Shown piece after piece: positions 54,082 to 61,977 of a stretch of DNA of 64,000 nt. Origin of the DNA: JANJUO01 sp942492935. Its GTDB lineage: Bacteria; Bacteroidota; Ignavibacteria; Kapaibacteriales; UBA2268. Each line of letters starts with the position of its first letter. Within the stretch, counting starts at the first letter, position 1. Below the pieces are notes generated by a model that worked only from the letters and a program-made list of their open reading frames with translations, was not told where the DNA came from and ran no database searches. Both the position numbers and the translations under genes were made by a program. The stretch lies in NCBI GenBank assembly GCA_942492935.1, contig OW818654.1:2542001-2606000 (forward strand). The letters are read 5' to 3'.

Positions 54082-54155
54082 TTATATACAACCTTTATAT
54101 AAATGACAATACAAAATTACAAAAATTATAATTCAATTCAAAATATTTTGAATAG
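54079..54155 (-). repeat. Leader repeat, copy 3 (upstream of toxin-antitoxin pair)
   Basis: Plus-strand start CATTTATATACAACCTTTAT then ATAAATGACAATACAAAATT. The segment with AAATGACAAT and CAAAATTACAAAAAT is nearly identical to copy 2. In the minus-strand sense a TAATTTTTG box (complement of 54120-54128), AAAGG and ATG (54081) follow in order. Confidence 0.78.
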
Positions 54156-54209
54156 ATATTTTGAACAAGGTGTTGGGTCTGGTTATATTTTATTCAATAA
54201 TCCAATCTC

Positions 54210-54707
54210 TCATCTCAATAATTTCTGTTTTCCGTCATACAATCCAACTAAAACACTATTGCCATTTTTGTCAATTTTGATGCCTCCGTATTTTGCTGAA
54301 TCATATAGCTTTGATTTTCCTTCTTGGAAAAAGAAAGATTCTGCACCAATTTTTATTCTTGTGTAAATTCTACTGTATTTTATCGGAATTTCATCATTCT
54401 TAATTGGCGTAGGTTTTTGTTGAACTCTTACAAATTCAGTTAAATTATTGCTATCTATTCTCAAAATACAATATGCTCTTTTGAAATTATATTTGCTGTT
54501 ATTGGAAATACTATCTGCAATTTTATATCTTAAATCCATATAATCCCCTTGCATCAATGAACGTGGGTCAACAGGTGCAAGTTCAAGCAAAACGAGTTTA
54601 CCTTCTGATAGTATATTTTCTTTATCAATAACTGAATAATTGAAATACAACATTAGTATCAATAAATTTAACAATATTATTAACCATTTATATTTTTTCA
54701 TTAGCAT
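54210..54707 (-). CDS. GDYXXLXY-domain membrane-anchored protein
   Basis: 165 aa with one N-terminal transmembrane helix (WLIILLNLLILMLYFNYSVI). The family motif is present in LLELAPVDPRSLMQGDYMDLRYKIAD (Gly-Asp-Tyr-x2-Leu-x-Tyr), followed by a strand-rich part with FVRVQQKP and YTRIKIGAESFFFQEG, then AKYGGIKIDKNGNSVLVGLYD. Function unknown. It overlaps the DUF4401 gene by 14-20 bases depending on which of two nearby ATG codons (54707, 54701) is used. In other genomes this domain typically sits beside DUF2157 and DUF4401 proteins, as here. Confidence 0.87.
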   Translation of the reverse strand: MLMKKYKWLIILLNLLILMLYFNYSVIDKENILSEGKLVLLELAPVDPRSLMQGDYMDLRYKIADSISNNSKYNFKRAYCILRIDSNNLTEFVRVQQKPTPIKNDEIPIKYSRIYTRIKIGAESFFFQEGKSKLYDSAKYGGIKIDKNGNSVLVGLYDGKQKLLR

Positions 54708-55764
54708 TTAACCACTTATTTGTGTAGAAATAAAAAGCTAAAAATAATATGCCAGTTAAAAACATAAGTATTGATTTTGTCAGTAATGTAAACGTCAAAT
54801 CATAATAAAATTGGATAATAAAGTAAATAAATGAAATTACTCCAATTGAAATACCAATTTTATCAAATACATAAAATGATATTAGAATGATTAACAATGA
54901 GCCGGATATTGCAGGTGAAATTGCAGTTGAAGCCAATAACAAAAAACAAATCAAATAGATTAAAATTTTAACTTTATTTTCTTGAATTTTAAAAATATCT
55001 AAAATTTCTGAAATCATAAACATCGTAGCAGGAATTGTAATTATCGAAGATAACCAAATAAACTTTTGTGAAATATTACTTACATGAATGTTACCCACAT
55101 AAAAATAACCTATTACTAATGAGAGAATTAATCCATATTTTAAAGCATCATAATACTCAGAATAATTTCTGAATTTTGTGATTATTTCTGCCTCTTTGAG
55201 TACAAATAAAATTACAAATATTGTCATAATAGCATTATAAAAATGGATTAATTCGATACTATTATTGTCAATTATCAAAAATATAAGACTTGAGTTGATT
55301 AGTAATACCGATAAAAATGAAATCAGATAGCTGGATCTTACAATAATTGTGAAAAGTGCAAGAACGATAAAAACTATGGCTATGATACTTTCATCAATAT
55401 TTCCTTTCGTTAATCCAATTGCAATTAAAGCATAACCAATGCAATAGAATGCAATAGCAGAAGTATCAATAATTATATTTTCTGTCAATTTTTTTGAAAT
55501 TATTGCAAATGCTATAAAAAGAATACCAGTAATAACCAAACCAAGACTTGAATTATAAAGTCCTCCAATCAAAAGAAATCCGACGAATGCCAATGAACCA
55601 ATAAATCCACCAAGAATTGAAATTACTTTAATTGCAAGTCCTGTTTTTTGGGAATTAATTTGCTCATATTTTTCGGCCATTGCTTCAGCATTAACTTCAA
55701 TTGTATTGCCTGTAACCATTTGAATTTGTTCTATCATTTCATTAATTTCAGCTTCTCTATCCAT
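54688..55764 (-). CDS. DUF4401 polytopic membrane protein
   Basis: 358 aa with about ten hydrophobic helices. A soluble start (DREAEINEMIEQIQMVTGN, EKYEQINSQ) leads into paired helices such as LAFVGFLLIGGLYNSSLGLVITGILFIAFAII and AIAFYCIGYALIAIGLTKGN, the pattern of DUF4401. It overlaps the upstream DUF2157 gene by 8 bases and the downstream GDYXXLXY gene, so the three are translated as a unit. No catalytic motif is seen; a joint envelope role is inferred from their conserved clustering. Confidence 0.83.
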   Translation of the reverse strand: MDREAEINEMIEQIQMVTGNTIEVNAEAMAEKYEQINSQKTGLAIKVISILGGFIGSLAFVGFLLIGGLYNSSLGLVITGILFIAFAIISKKLTENIIIDTSAIAFYCIGYALIAIGLTKGNIDESIIAIVFIVLALFTIIVRSSYLISFLSVLLINSSLIFLIIDNNSIELIHFYNAIMTIFVILFVLKEAEIITKFRNYSEYYDALKYGLILSLVIGYFYVGNIHVSNISQKFIWLSSIITIPATMFMISEILDIFKIQENKVKILIYLICFLLLASTAISPAISGSLLIILISFYVFDKIGISIGVISFIYFIIQFYYDLTFTLLTKSILMFLTGILFLAFYFYTNKWLNANEKI

Positions 55765-56710
55765 TTGACCATTTCTTATTAATGTATAATAAATATTTAA
55801 TTAAAATAGTAACGCTTGCAACTACAAAAATGCTTACTAACAAAAACATTCCAAATTCACTTGAAATTTTGATAAATAATGACGCAATAACAACAATAAC
55901 ACCAAATGGAATTATTGCAATTAAAAATCCGTTTTTGCTTTGATAACCATAATAAAATCCAGAACTGAATGCTATTGCTGTAACGATGATTAAATATAGA
56001 AAATCAGTATTGAACTCTAAAAACATTCCTGAAACAAGACCTGAGGTTCCCAAATATACTGCGTATAGACATAAAGTTTTAATAAACCAACTTGGAATAT
56101 TTAATGATTTATTGAAAATATTTTGATACATTAAAGGGGTAAAAACAAACAAACTATTAAGCAAAAATAGAATTAGCATCAGATTGTTATCCGAGATATT
56201 ATCCGCAACTTGATTGGTATAAAGTGCTATTGTAGTATTTATTAATGCAATATAAATCAGCCAAAGAGGTGCGAAATTTGAAATCAGAACCCAAATTGTT
56301 GCAAATATTGTCCATCCCAGAAAAAAGTCATAAGCATCTGCACCAGTTTGATATATCTGTCCAAATACAGCAAAGAGAACTCCAATCAGCATTACAGCCG
56401 AAGTAACAATAATATTTTTTGTGAGTTCATTAAATTTAAATATTAGAACAGATAAAATTACAACTGAAATTAATCCTTCAATTAAACCGAGTTTTGCAAA
56501 TTTATTCAAATTCTCCCAATTATATGCAAAGAAGAAAATAATACCAGAAACTGCAAATCCAAATCCAAGTGTAATAAGTAGAATTTGAATGAATTTCTTC
56601 CATTTATCAGCATCTGACCACACATTTTGGGATAATAGTAATCTGACATCTGACGATGAAATATTACTGAATTTTGCAAAAAAACCAATATTTTTTGAAT
56701 CTATTTTCAT
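55757..56710 (-). CDS. DUF2157 polytopic membrane protein
   Basis: 317 aa, first gene of the DUF2157-DUF4401-GDYXXLXY unit. The N-terminal ~35 residues are soluble, then KKFIQILLITLGFGFAVSGIIFFFAYNWENLNKFAKLGLIEG, the DUF2157 signature with its Ala-Tyr-Asn-Trp loop. About nine further helices follow, including VLFAVFGQIYQTGADAYDFFLGW, also conserved in the family. Function unknown. Upstream lies the long 56711-57535 spacer, which should contain its promoter; no strong box is evident. Confidence 0.86.
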   Translation of the reverse strand: MKIDSKNIGFFAKFSNISSSDVRLLLSQNVWSDADKWKKFIQILLITLGFGFAVSGIIFFFAYNWENLNKFAKLGLIEGLISVVILSVLIFKFNELTKNIIVTSAVMLIGVLFAVFGQIYQTGADAYDFFLGWTIFATIWVLISNFAPLWLIYIALINTTIALYTNQVADNISDNNLMLILFLLNSLFVFTPLMYQNIFNKSLNIPSWFIKTLCLYAVYLGTSGLVSGMFLEFNTDFLYLIIVTAIAFSSGFYYGYQSKNGFLIAIIPFGVIVVIASLFIKISSEFGMFLLVSIFVVASVTILIKYLLYINKKWSNG

Positions 56711-57155
56711 AAATATCCAATTAAACTTACAAATTAATACTACTAACGATTGTAATGTGAAACATTGTCAATTGGGCTTAATTATAATTTTCATTTGGCT
56801 AAAGTTAAGAATTTTAAGTTTGTTTCTGATTACACATTTGATTCTGAAATGCACCCATTCATAGTTTTTGCTAAATGGATAGAGTATATGTTGATGTCTC
56901 ATTGATTCGTTTTCCATTAAAGTTAATAATTGAAAATAATGTTTTCAAAACCTTAGTAGAAAAAATAATACAGACCATTTTAAAACCTTATTGACATTAT
57001 TTTTAATATGATGTGAATAATTTATTTTTATTATCATTAAAAAATATTTTTTAAATTATTTTTTTATTTAAAAATAATTTTGTAATTTTGAAATGCGTTA
57101 TTTGAGTAAAGAAATAATCTTAGATTTTTTTAAGAAAATTGTTTATGGGTGATGA

Positions 57156-57225
57156 AACTCTTAACTCTTAACTCTTAACTCTTAACTCTTAACTCTTAAC
57201 TCTTAACTCTTAACTCTTAACTCTT
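57156..57225. repeat. Ten perfect copies of the heptamer AACTCTT
   Basis: Seventy bases of uninterrupted 7-bp repeats (inverse AAGAGTT), flanked by GATGA and GCTTACT. The unit length is not a multiple of three and no gene spans it. It lies about 310 bases upstream of the 57536 gene and 450 upstream of the DUF2157 start. Such arrays change copy number by slippage. Confidence 0.95.
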
Positions 57226-57357
57226 GCTTACTAATAAAGTACGGAGTTTACTTAATTTAAACATTAGGAGTAAAAAATATATGATTGTTTAAGAAAGAAC
57301 CTTGATTTTTTATTGAGAAGAGTAATTTGGTGGGTATTTATAAATCTTTTAAAAAAA

Positions 57358-57445
57358 ATCGAGATACCGGATTAATCTGTGAATCAGCCAAGAATACCCA
57401 ATATCTCGATAATTTTCATATGGTAGAAGTTTTTTGCTTTTACCA
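57358..57445 (+). other. Two adjacent hairpins, possible structured leader or small RNA
   Basis: Stem 1 is ATCGAGATA (57358-57366) with TATCTCGAT (57402-57410) around a 35-base loop. Stem 2 is TGGTAGAAG (57421-57429) with CTTTTACCA (57437-57445), one G.U pair. They end about 90 bases before the ATG at 57536. No T tract follows and no RNA family is recognised. Confidence 0.35.
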
Positions 57446-57535
57446 AGATATCGCAATGCAAAAATACGTAAAATTGTTGAGAATGATGTATTAAAATATA
57501 AACAATTTAATTTATTTTTATAAGGAAATTTTAAA

Positions 57536-58441
57536 ATGAAAAAATTATTATTAATAAGTAAACAAATATTTTTGTTTTTAATAGCAATAAGCTATTTTAT
57601 TTCAATTTCTATGGATATTTATTGCTTACCTCCAGTTGAATATAATTCAGGTGCTTATACTTATAGGGATAATACTACATTCAGTATAAGGGATATAGAT
57701 GTCCCTCCTATACCTTGTAATTGCCCATGCTCTGATATGGTATTGTCAACTTTCGAAAGATTTGATGGCCAAGCTGATAGTGATATTTATCTAAAAGGAG
57801 CTTATGGATTTCCAGGATATTATTGTCAGAAATTATTGATAACAGTTAGTGCATGTAATAACAGCACAATAAGTTCTATTAAGTTGAAATTTAGTAACTT
57901 TACTTCTAATCCGCAAGGTTGTCAAAATTACCCTTGGACCTTTCTTAATAATAATGGAGATATTATTGGATCAAGTTTTGATCCAATTGACGATGAATTT
58001 ACTATACCAATTGAACCTGCAATACAACCTTGTACTAAAAGAGATTTTGTATTCTATGTTTGTACAGGTGGTAGCAATCCAATTTGTGACCATTTGCAAG
58101 TCAGTGCTGCAATATCAATTCCTAATCAATCGCCACCTTGCACCAATACATTATATACAATGTATTTCGATTTTACTACTGGAATTCCAAAAATTCAGAA
58201 ACTCAAAATTGAGTATCAAGAAAAAAATGAAAATTTAAATTTTTATTTGGAAAAAAATGAATATGATATTTATTCAATCGTAATTTATGATATGAATAAA
58301 ACTATTATCAATTCATTTAATCTTGACAACAATTCAATGAATTATAACACTTCAAAATTAAATACTGGTATTTATTGGATAGAAGTAAAAAATCAAACTG
58401 GTGAAATTGTACAATTATCTAAATTTACATTAGTCAAATAA
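57536..58441 (+). CDS. Secreted Cys-rich protein with T9SS-like tail
   Basis: 301 aa, function unknown. Signal peptide of ~30 residues (MKKLLLISKQIFLFLIAISYF...). The mature part is rich in Cys (CNCPC, YYC, SACNN, GCQN, QPCTK, VCTG, ICDH, PPCT), suggesting several disulfides in an extracellular protein. The last ~75 residues resemble a T9SS sorting domain (IVIYDMNKTIINSFNLD, TGIYWIEVKNQTGEI, LSKFTLVK) but the usual Tyr-Pro-Asn-Pro start is absent. AAGGAAA precedes the ATG. The next gene begins about 10 bases downstream and is probably co-transcribed. Confidence 0.72.
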   Translation: MKKLLLISKQIFLFLIAISYFISISMDIYCLPPVEYNSGAYTYRDNTTFSIRDIDVPPIPCNCPCSDMVLSTFERFDGQADSDIYLKGAYGFPGYYCQKLLITVSACNNSTISSIKLKFSNFTSNPQGCQNYPWTFLNNNGDIIGSSFDPIDDEFTIPIEPAIQPCTKRDFVFYVCTGGSNPICDHLQVSAAISIPNQSPPCTNTLYTMYFDFTTGIPKIQKLKIEYQEKNENLNFYLEKNEYDIYSIVIYDMNKTIINSFNLDNNSMNYNTSKLNTGIYWIEVKNQTGEIVQLSKFTLVK

Positions 58442-58451
58442 AGGTGTGAAA

Positions 58452-59843
58452 ATGAAACATAAAATAATTATTCTAATATTGATTATTTTCTCAGCATTAA
58501 ATATGTTAGAAGCTAATAATCAATTTAATTATCCTGATACAGTTGATTTAGGTGAGATATATTATTTTTCTGATAAGTCGCATTCAATAACCAGATATAT
58601 TAGAATTGACAATAATTCCAATGAAGATTATTATAATTATGAGACTAATTATTTATATGATTCATTAAGTTTTACATTAGCAAGTTATACGATGACAACC
58701 AACTTTTACAACTCAAGATCATCAGTATTGATACGAAAAAACCAAACTCAATTGATTCAATTTTCTCTTCATATAAATAAAAATGAGCAAGTTCCAACTA
58801 ATAACCTTGAATATAAAATTAAAGTTGGGTTTGTCGGCTCTGAGTCTCAACAAATAATTCGTGATACAATAATAATCAAAGCAAAATTAGTTCATTCCGA
58901 TAGTTGTAAATTGTGGCAGAAAAGTGAAGTCAAGTTAAGTAATTTTTGTTTGATCAAAAATATTAATTACACAAAATACACAGATATTTCAATCAGGAAT
59001 AATACAAATACAGATATTGAAGTTGATGATATAGAATTAAATACTGATATTTTGGAAATAAAGAAGTCAGAAATAACGATTCACGGAGAAAATAAAAGTT
59101 TACCCTTTAATTTTCCACCAGATACAACTTTGAATATTAGAGTTGAATTAGATTCTACATTCGATAATTTAATCACTTTATACTCAAAAATAAAATATAA
59201 AATTAAAAACCAAGATATAATCTTAGATGGCACTACTTTAATAAACAATAATATTAGAGATTTGGGTAGTTATTTAGATTATTATTATGATGTAATTAAA
59301 ACAGATTTAAACCAATCTGTAACAGATATAAAAGTATATCATCGCTATTGCTTGAAGAATTATCGTCTTGATTCAATAACTTATGCAGGTCCTTGGAAAA
59401 AAGGAGAATTTGAATTTATACCAAAGTATGAAATGCCATTCGATTTAGATTCTAATAATTTAGAAATTGGCGATATTAAATTCACTGGCTTGGAATATGC
59501 TTACAAAGAAGGTTTCATAGTTCTAAATTATTCTAATGATAGTGGTAAATTGACGAGAATACCGCTATACGTACAAACAAGTTGTGAAGATACTAAATCA
59601 ATTAAATACGAAGAACCTATTGATAAGATTCTTGTTTTCCCAAATCCCGCAAGTGATAAATTGTACTTCAATTTTGATTATATAAATTATACTTATAAAA
59701 TATATAATCAAGTGGGTATGGAGGTTGATAGTGGATTATTGAACAAGAATTTTATTGATATTGAAAAATTACCGATAGGAAGTTATTGCTTGATTATTAT
59801 TAATAATAATCAGATTTACAAACAAATATTCATTAAGCAATAA
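58452..59843 (+). CDS. Secreted protein with T9SS sorting domain, function unknown
   Basis: 463 aa. The ATG at 58452 is preferred to a GTG at 58446 because AAGG ends 7 bases before it. Signal peptide MKHKIIILILIIFSALNMLEA. The body is beta-rich with repeated Ig-like or choice-of-anchor-like segments (VDLGEIYYFSDKSHSITRYIRIDNNSNEDYY, then VKLSNFCLIKNINYTKYTDISIRNNTNTDIEVDDIEL), similar to ASPM-SPD-2-Hydin-type proteins. The last ~75 residues are a T9SS type A sorting domain starting KILVFPNPASDKLYF and ending QIFIKQ. Forms a pair with the upstream Cys-rich secreted protein. Confidence 0.8.
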   Translation: MKHKIIILILIIFSALNMLEANNQFNYPDTVDLGEIYYFSDKSHSITRYIRIDNNSNEDYYNYETNYLYDSLSFTLASYTMTTNFYNSRSSVLIRKNQTQLIQFSLHINKNEQVPTNNLEYKIKVGFVGSESQQIIRDTIIIKAKLVHSDSCKLWQKSEVKLSNFCLIKNINYTKYTDISIRNNTNTDIEVDDIELNTDILEIKKSEITIHGENKSLPFNFPPDTTLNIRVELDSTFDNLITLYSKIKYKIKNQDIILDGTTLINNNIRDLGSYLDYYYDVIKTDLNQSVTDIKVYHRYCLKNYRLDSITYAGPWKKGEFEFIPKYEMPFDLDSNNLEIGDIKFTGLEYAYKEGFIVLNYSNDSGKLTRIPLYVQTSCEDTKSIKYEEPIDKILVFPNPASDKLYFNFDYINYTYKIYNQVGMEVDSGLLNKNFIDIEKLPIGSYCLIIINNNQIYKQIFIKQ

Positions 59844-59855
59844 ATAATTAATCTC

Positions 59856-59890
59856 GGACAGCTATTTACTAAAATTAAATAGCTGTCTGA
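59856..59890. terminator. Hairpin between convergent T9SS gene and hydE
   Basis: Fourteen-base stem CGGACAGCTATTTA (59856-59869) with TAAATAGCTGTCTG (59877-59890), one G.U pair, loop of 7. The following T run is short, so termination may be weak. The rest of the spacer to 60057 shows no gene. Confidence 0.6.
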
Positions 59891-60057
59891 TTTGATAGCA
59901 AGTCAGTTTCTTTTAAAAAAAACTTTTCTATCATTTTTTTTTGATTATACACTTCAAAAGTGTAGGAAAACTATTCATAGAAGAAATTGCGAATTACATT
60001 CTGAAACAACAACAGATTGACATTTTTTTCACGACATCAAAAAAAAATAAATTAATT

Positions 60058-61152
60058 CTATTCATCGATAGTTTCATTGATTCTATGCTTGTAATGGCTT
60101 GAATCGCCCCATTCATTGTATGCAATTTCATTATCAGTAAGTGCAATTCTCATTTCAAGGCAAGGTTTGCAATCTTCAGGATTTTCATCAGTACAAGGTT
60201 TATTGTTGTATAATTTGTAAAAATCTCTATATGCTCCCGGAGTAATATTTGGCATTATAACATTTGCACCTACTTTTACAGCTTTCTCTCTGCCAAGTTT
60301 GTCTATTGATTGGAGTGATGTAGCAGCTGCAATATTGACATCTTTCATAATAATTCTAAGAATAGCAATCATTTTTAATGAAAGCTCAAATCTTTCTGAT
60401 TTACTTAGCAAATGTTCTGATTCAACATATAAAGGAGTATCAAAATGCTCTAAATATGGTCCCATTCCAATCATATCAATATCAAAATCACGCATCCAAA
60501 TTATATCATTAGCAAGATGTTCCATTGTTTGGAATGGTAATCCAATCATCACTCCAGTACCTACTTGATAGCCAACTTTTTTTAAATTATACAAGCACTG
60601 TAAGCGATTATCGAATGAATGAATTTCGTTTTCAGGGTGGATTTTATAATACAAATCTCTATTAGATGATTCAATTCTTAGTAAATATCTAAATGCACCA
60701 GCATCGAACCATTCTTTGTAAGTGTTAATATCTTGCTCTCCACAAGATAGTGTAATTCTTAATTCATTGTTTGTTTTTGAGTGAATTAATTTGAGTAAAT
60801 TTGTGATTCTATTTGTAAAAACAGGATTTGAAATTTCACCTGATTGAATTACGATTGAACCATAATTACTTTGATATGCAAAAATAGCCGCATCAACAAT
60901 CTCTTCATCACTAAGATTATATCTTTTAACATTTTTGTTAGATTTTCTAATTCCGCAATAAAGACAATCTTTAGAACAAAAATTCGAGAACTCAATCAAT
61001 CCACGAAAATAAACTTTGTTTTGAACATATTTTTCTTTGATTTTCGCTGCATATTCATAGAGAATTTTTCTATCGCTTTCATCTGTTTTTAGTAAGAAAA
61101 TGATGTCATCAAAATTTAATGATTCTTTAGATAATATTTGATTAATATCCAT
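60058..61152 (-). CDS. hydE: [FeFe]-hydrogenase maturase HydE (radical SAM)
   Basis: Radical SAM enzyme acting in assembly of the hydrogenase H-cluster. The 4Fe-4S motif is CSKDCLYCG (C-x3-C-x2-C) about residue 60, followed by IRKSNKNVKRYNLSDEEIV, IVIQSGE and GVMIGLPFQTMEHLANDI. The C-terminal LYNNKPCTDENPEDCKPC holds three Cys like the accessory cluster of some HydE. 364 aa is normal. PylB and biotin synthase-like relatives are alternatives, but FSNFCSKDCLYCGIR and the IGMGPYLEHFDTP block favour HydE. HydF, HydG and a hydrogenase are not in the window. It follows the ABC permease gene with 2 bases between. Confidence 0.83.
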   Translation of the reverse strand: MDINQILSKESLNFDDIIFLLKTDESDRKILYEYAAKIKEKYVQNKVYFRGLIEFSNFCSKDCLYCGIRKSNKNVKRYNLSDEEIVDAAIFAYQSNYGSIVIQSGEISNPVFTNRITNLLKLIHSKTNNELRITLSCGEQDINTYKEWFDAGAFRYLLRIESSNRDLYYKIHPENEIHSFDNRLQCLYNLKKVGYQVGTGVMIGLPFQTMEHLANDIIWMRDFDIDMIGMGPYLEHFDTPLYVESEHLLSKSERFELSLKMIAILRIIMKDVNIAAATSLQSIDKLGREKAVKVGANVIMPNITPGAYRDFYKLYNNKPCTDENPEDCKPCLEMRIALTDNEIAYNEWGDSSHYKHRINETIDE

Positions 61153-61154
61153 AA

Positions 61155-61976
61155 TTATTCCTTTAATGCCCCAGCTGTAAGTCCTTGAATAATTTTATTT
61201 TGAAATAAAACAAAAATCAACAAAACTGGTATTGCCGAAATTGCAGCTCCAGCCATTAAATGCCCCCAGTCAATTGATTGTTTTCCAAGATAAAAAGTTA
61301 AACCAACGGGCAAAGTTCTATATGACGCATCATTTGTAAATAAAAATGGAAATAGAAATGAATTCCAATTACTTAAAAAAGTATAAATTCCAAGAACAGT
61401 AAGAATTGGTTTGCTTAGCGGCATAACAATTCTAAATAAGATGTACCACTCCCCTGCCCCATCAATTCGGGCTGATGACTCCATATCTGGTGGTAATGAT
61501 TCTATATATTGCTTCACTAAAAAGACCCCAAAAGGTGTAACTAACCAAGGTATAATTAGTGAAAAGTAAGAATTAATCCAACCAAATTCTACCATTAATC
61601 TATATAATGGAATCATCACAATATGTGGTGGAATAATTAATACTCCAAGAATAGTACCAAATAGTATTTTCTTCAATCTGAAATCACGTCTTGCCAACGC
61701 ATAGCCAGTAAATGTGCAAAAAACAATATTGCCAATTGTTACAATAGATGCAACAATTATCGAATTTAAAAAATATATATCAAATCTATCTGACTGTAAA
61801 GTATCGGAAAAATTAGAAAATGTTGTTGGAAGTGCAAGAATTTCACTTAAACTTGAAAATCCTTCTGGATATTGTTTAATTGATAGCAAAAACATCCAAA
61901 ACATTGGAAAAATCATTCCAATTGCTATGATTAGCAAAAATAAATGAATTGAAATCGATTTGAAGTTAAATTTCAT
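61155..61976 (-). CDS. Carbohydrate ABC transporter permease (MalG family)
   Basis: Inner-membrane subunit of a sugar importer, 273 aa with six helices. The coupling (EAA) loop is ESSARIDGAGEWYILFRIVMPLSKP at about residue 185; FLNSIIVASIVTIGNIVFCTFTGYALAR and the ending GLTAGALKE are also typical of MalG/UgpE-type permeases. No partner permease, binding protein or ATPase is adjacent, which is unusual. It sits between dacB (1 base) and hydE (2 bases) on the same strand. The substrate is unknown. Confidence 0.9.
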   Translation of the reverse strand: MKFNFKSISIHLFLLIIAIGMIFPMFWMFLLSIKQYPEGFSSLSEILALPTTFSNFSDTLQSDRFDIYFLNSIIVASIVTIGNIVFCTFTGYALARRDFRLKKILFGTILGVLIIPPHIVMIPLYRLMVEFGWINSYFSLIIPWLVTPFGVFLVKQYIESLPPDMESSARIDGAGEWYILFRIVMPLSKPILTVLGIYTFLSNWNSFLFPFLFTNDASYRTLPVGLTFYLGKQSIDWGHLMAGAAISAIPVLLIFVLFQNKIIQGLTAGALKE

Positions 61977-61977
61977 A

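Larger units (their letters stand above)
56711..57535. other. 825-bp intergenic region with heptamer array and hairpins
   Basis: Divergent spacer between the DUF2157 unit and the small T9SS-type gene. Apart from the AACTCTT array (57156-57225) and the two hairpins at 57358-57445 it is AT-rich and shows no gene, no tRNA and no recognisable RNA family. An AAGGAAA ribosome site for the downstream gene is at about 57522. Confidence 0.6.

Noticed and set aside
57156..57225. CRISPR-like array
   Set aside because: The units are 7 bp with no spacers, so this is a simple tandem repeat.
60001..60025. Second copy of the ATTCTGAAAC element near hydE
   Set aside because: Only ATTCTGAAACAA matches; the complementary half is not there, so it may be chance.
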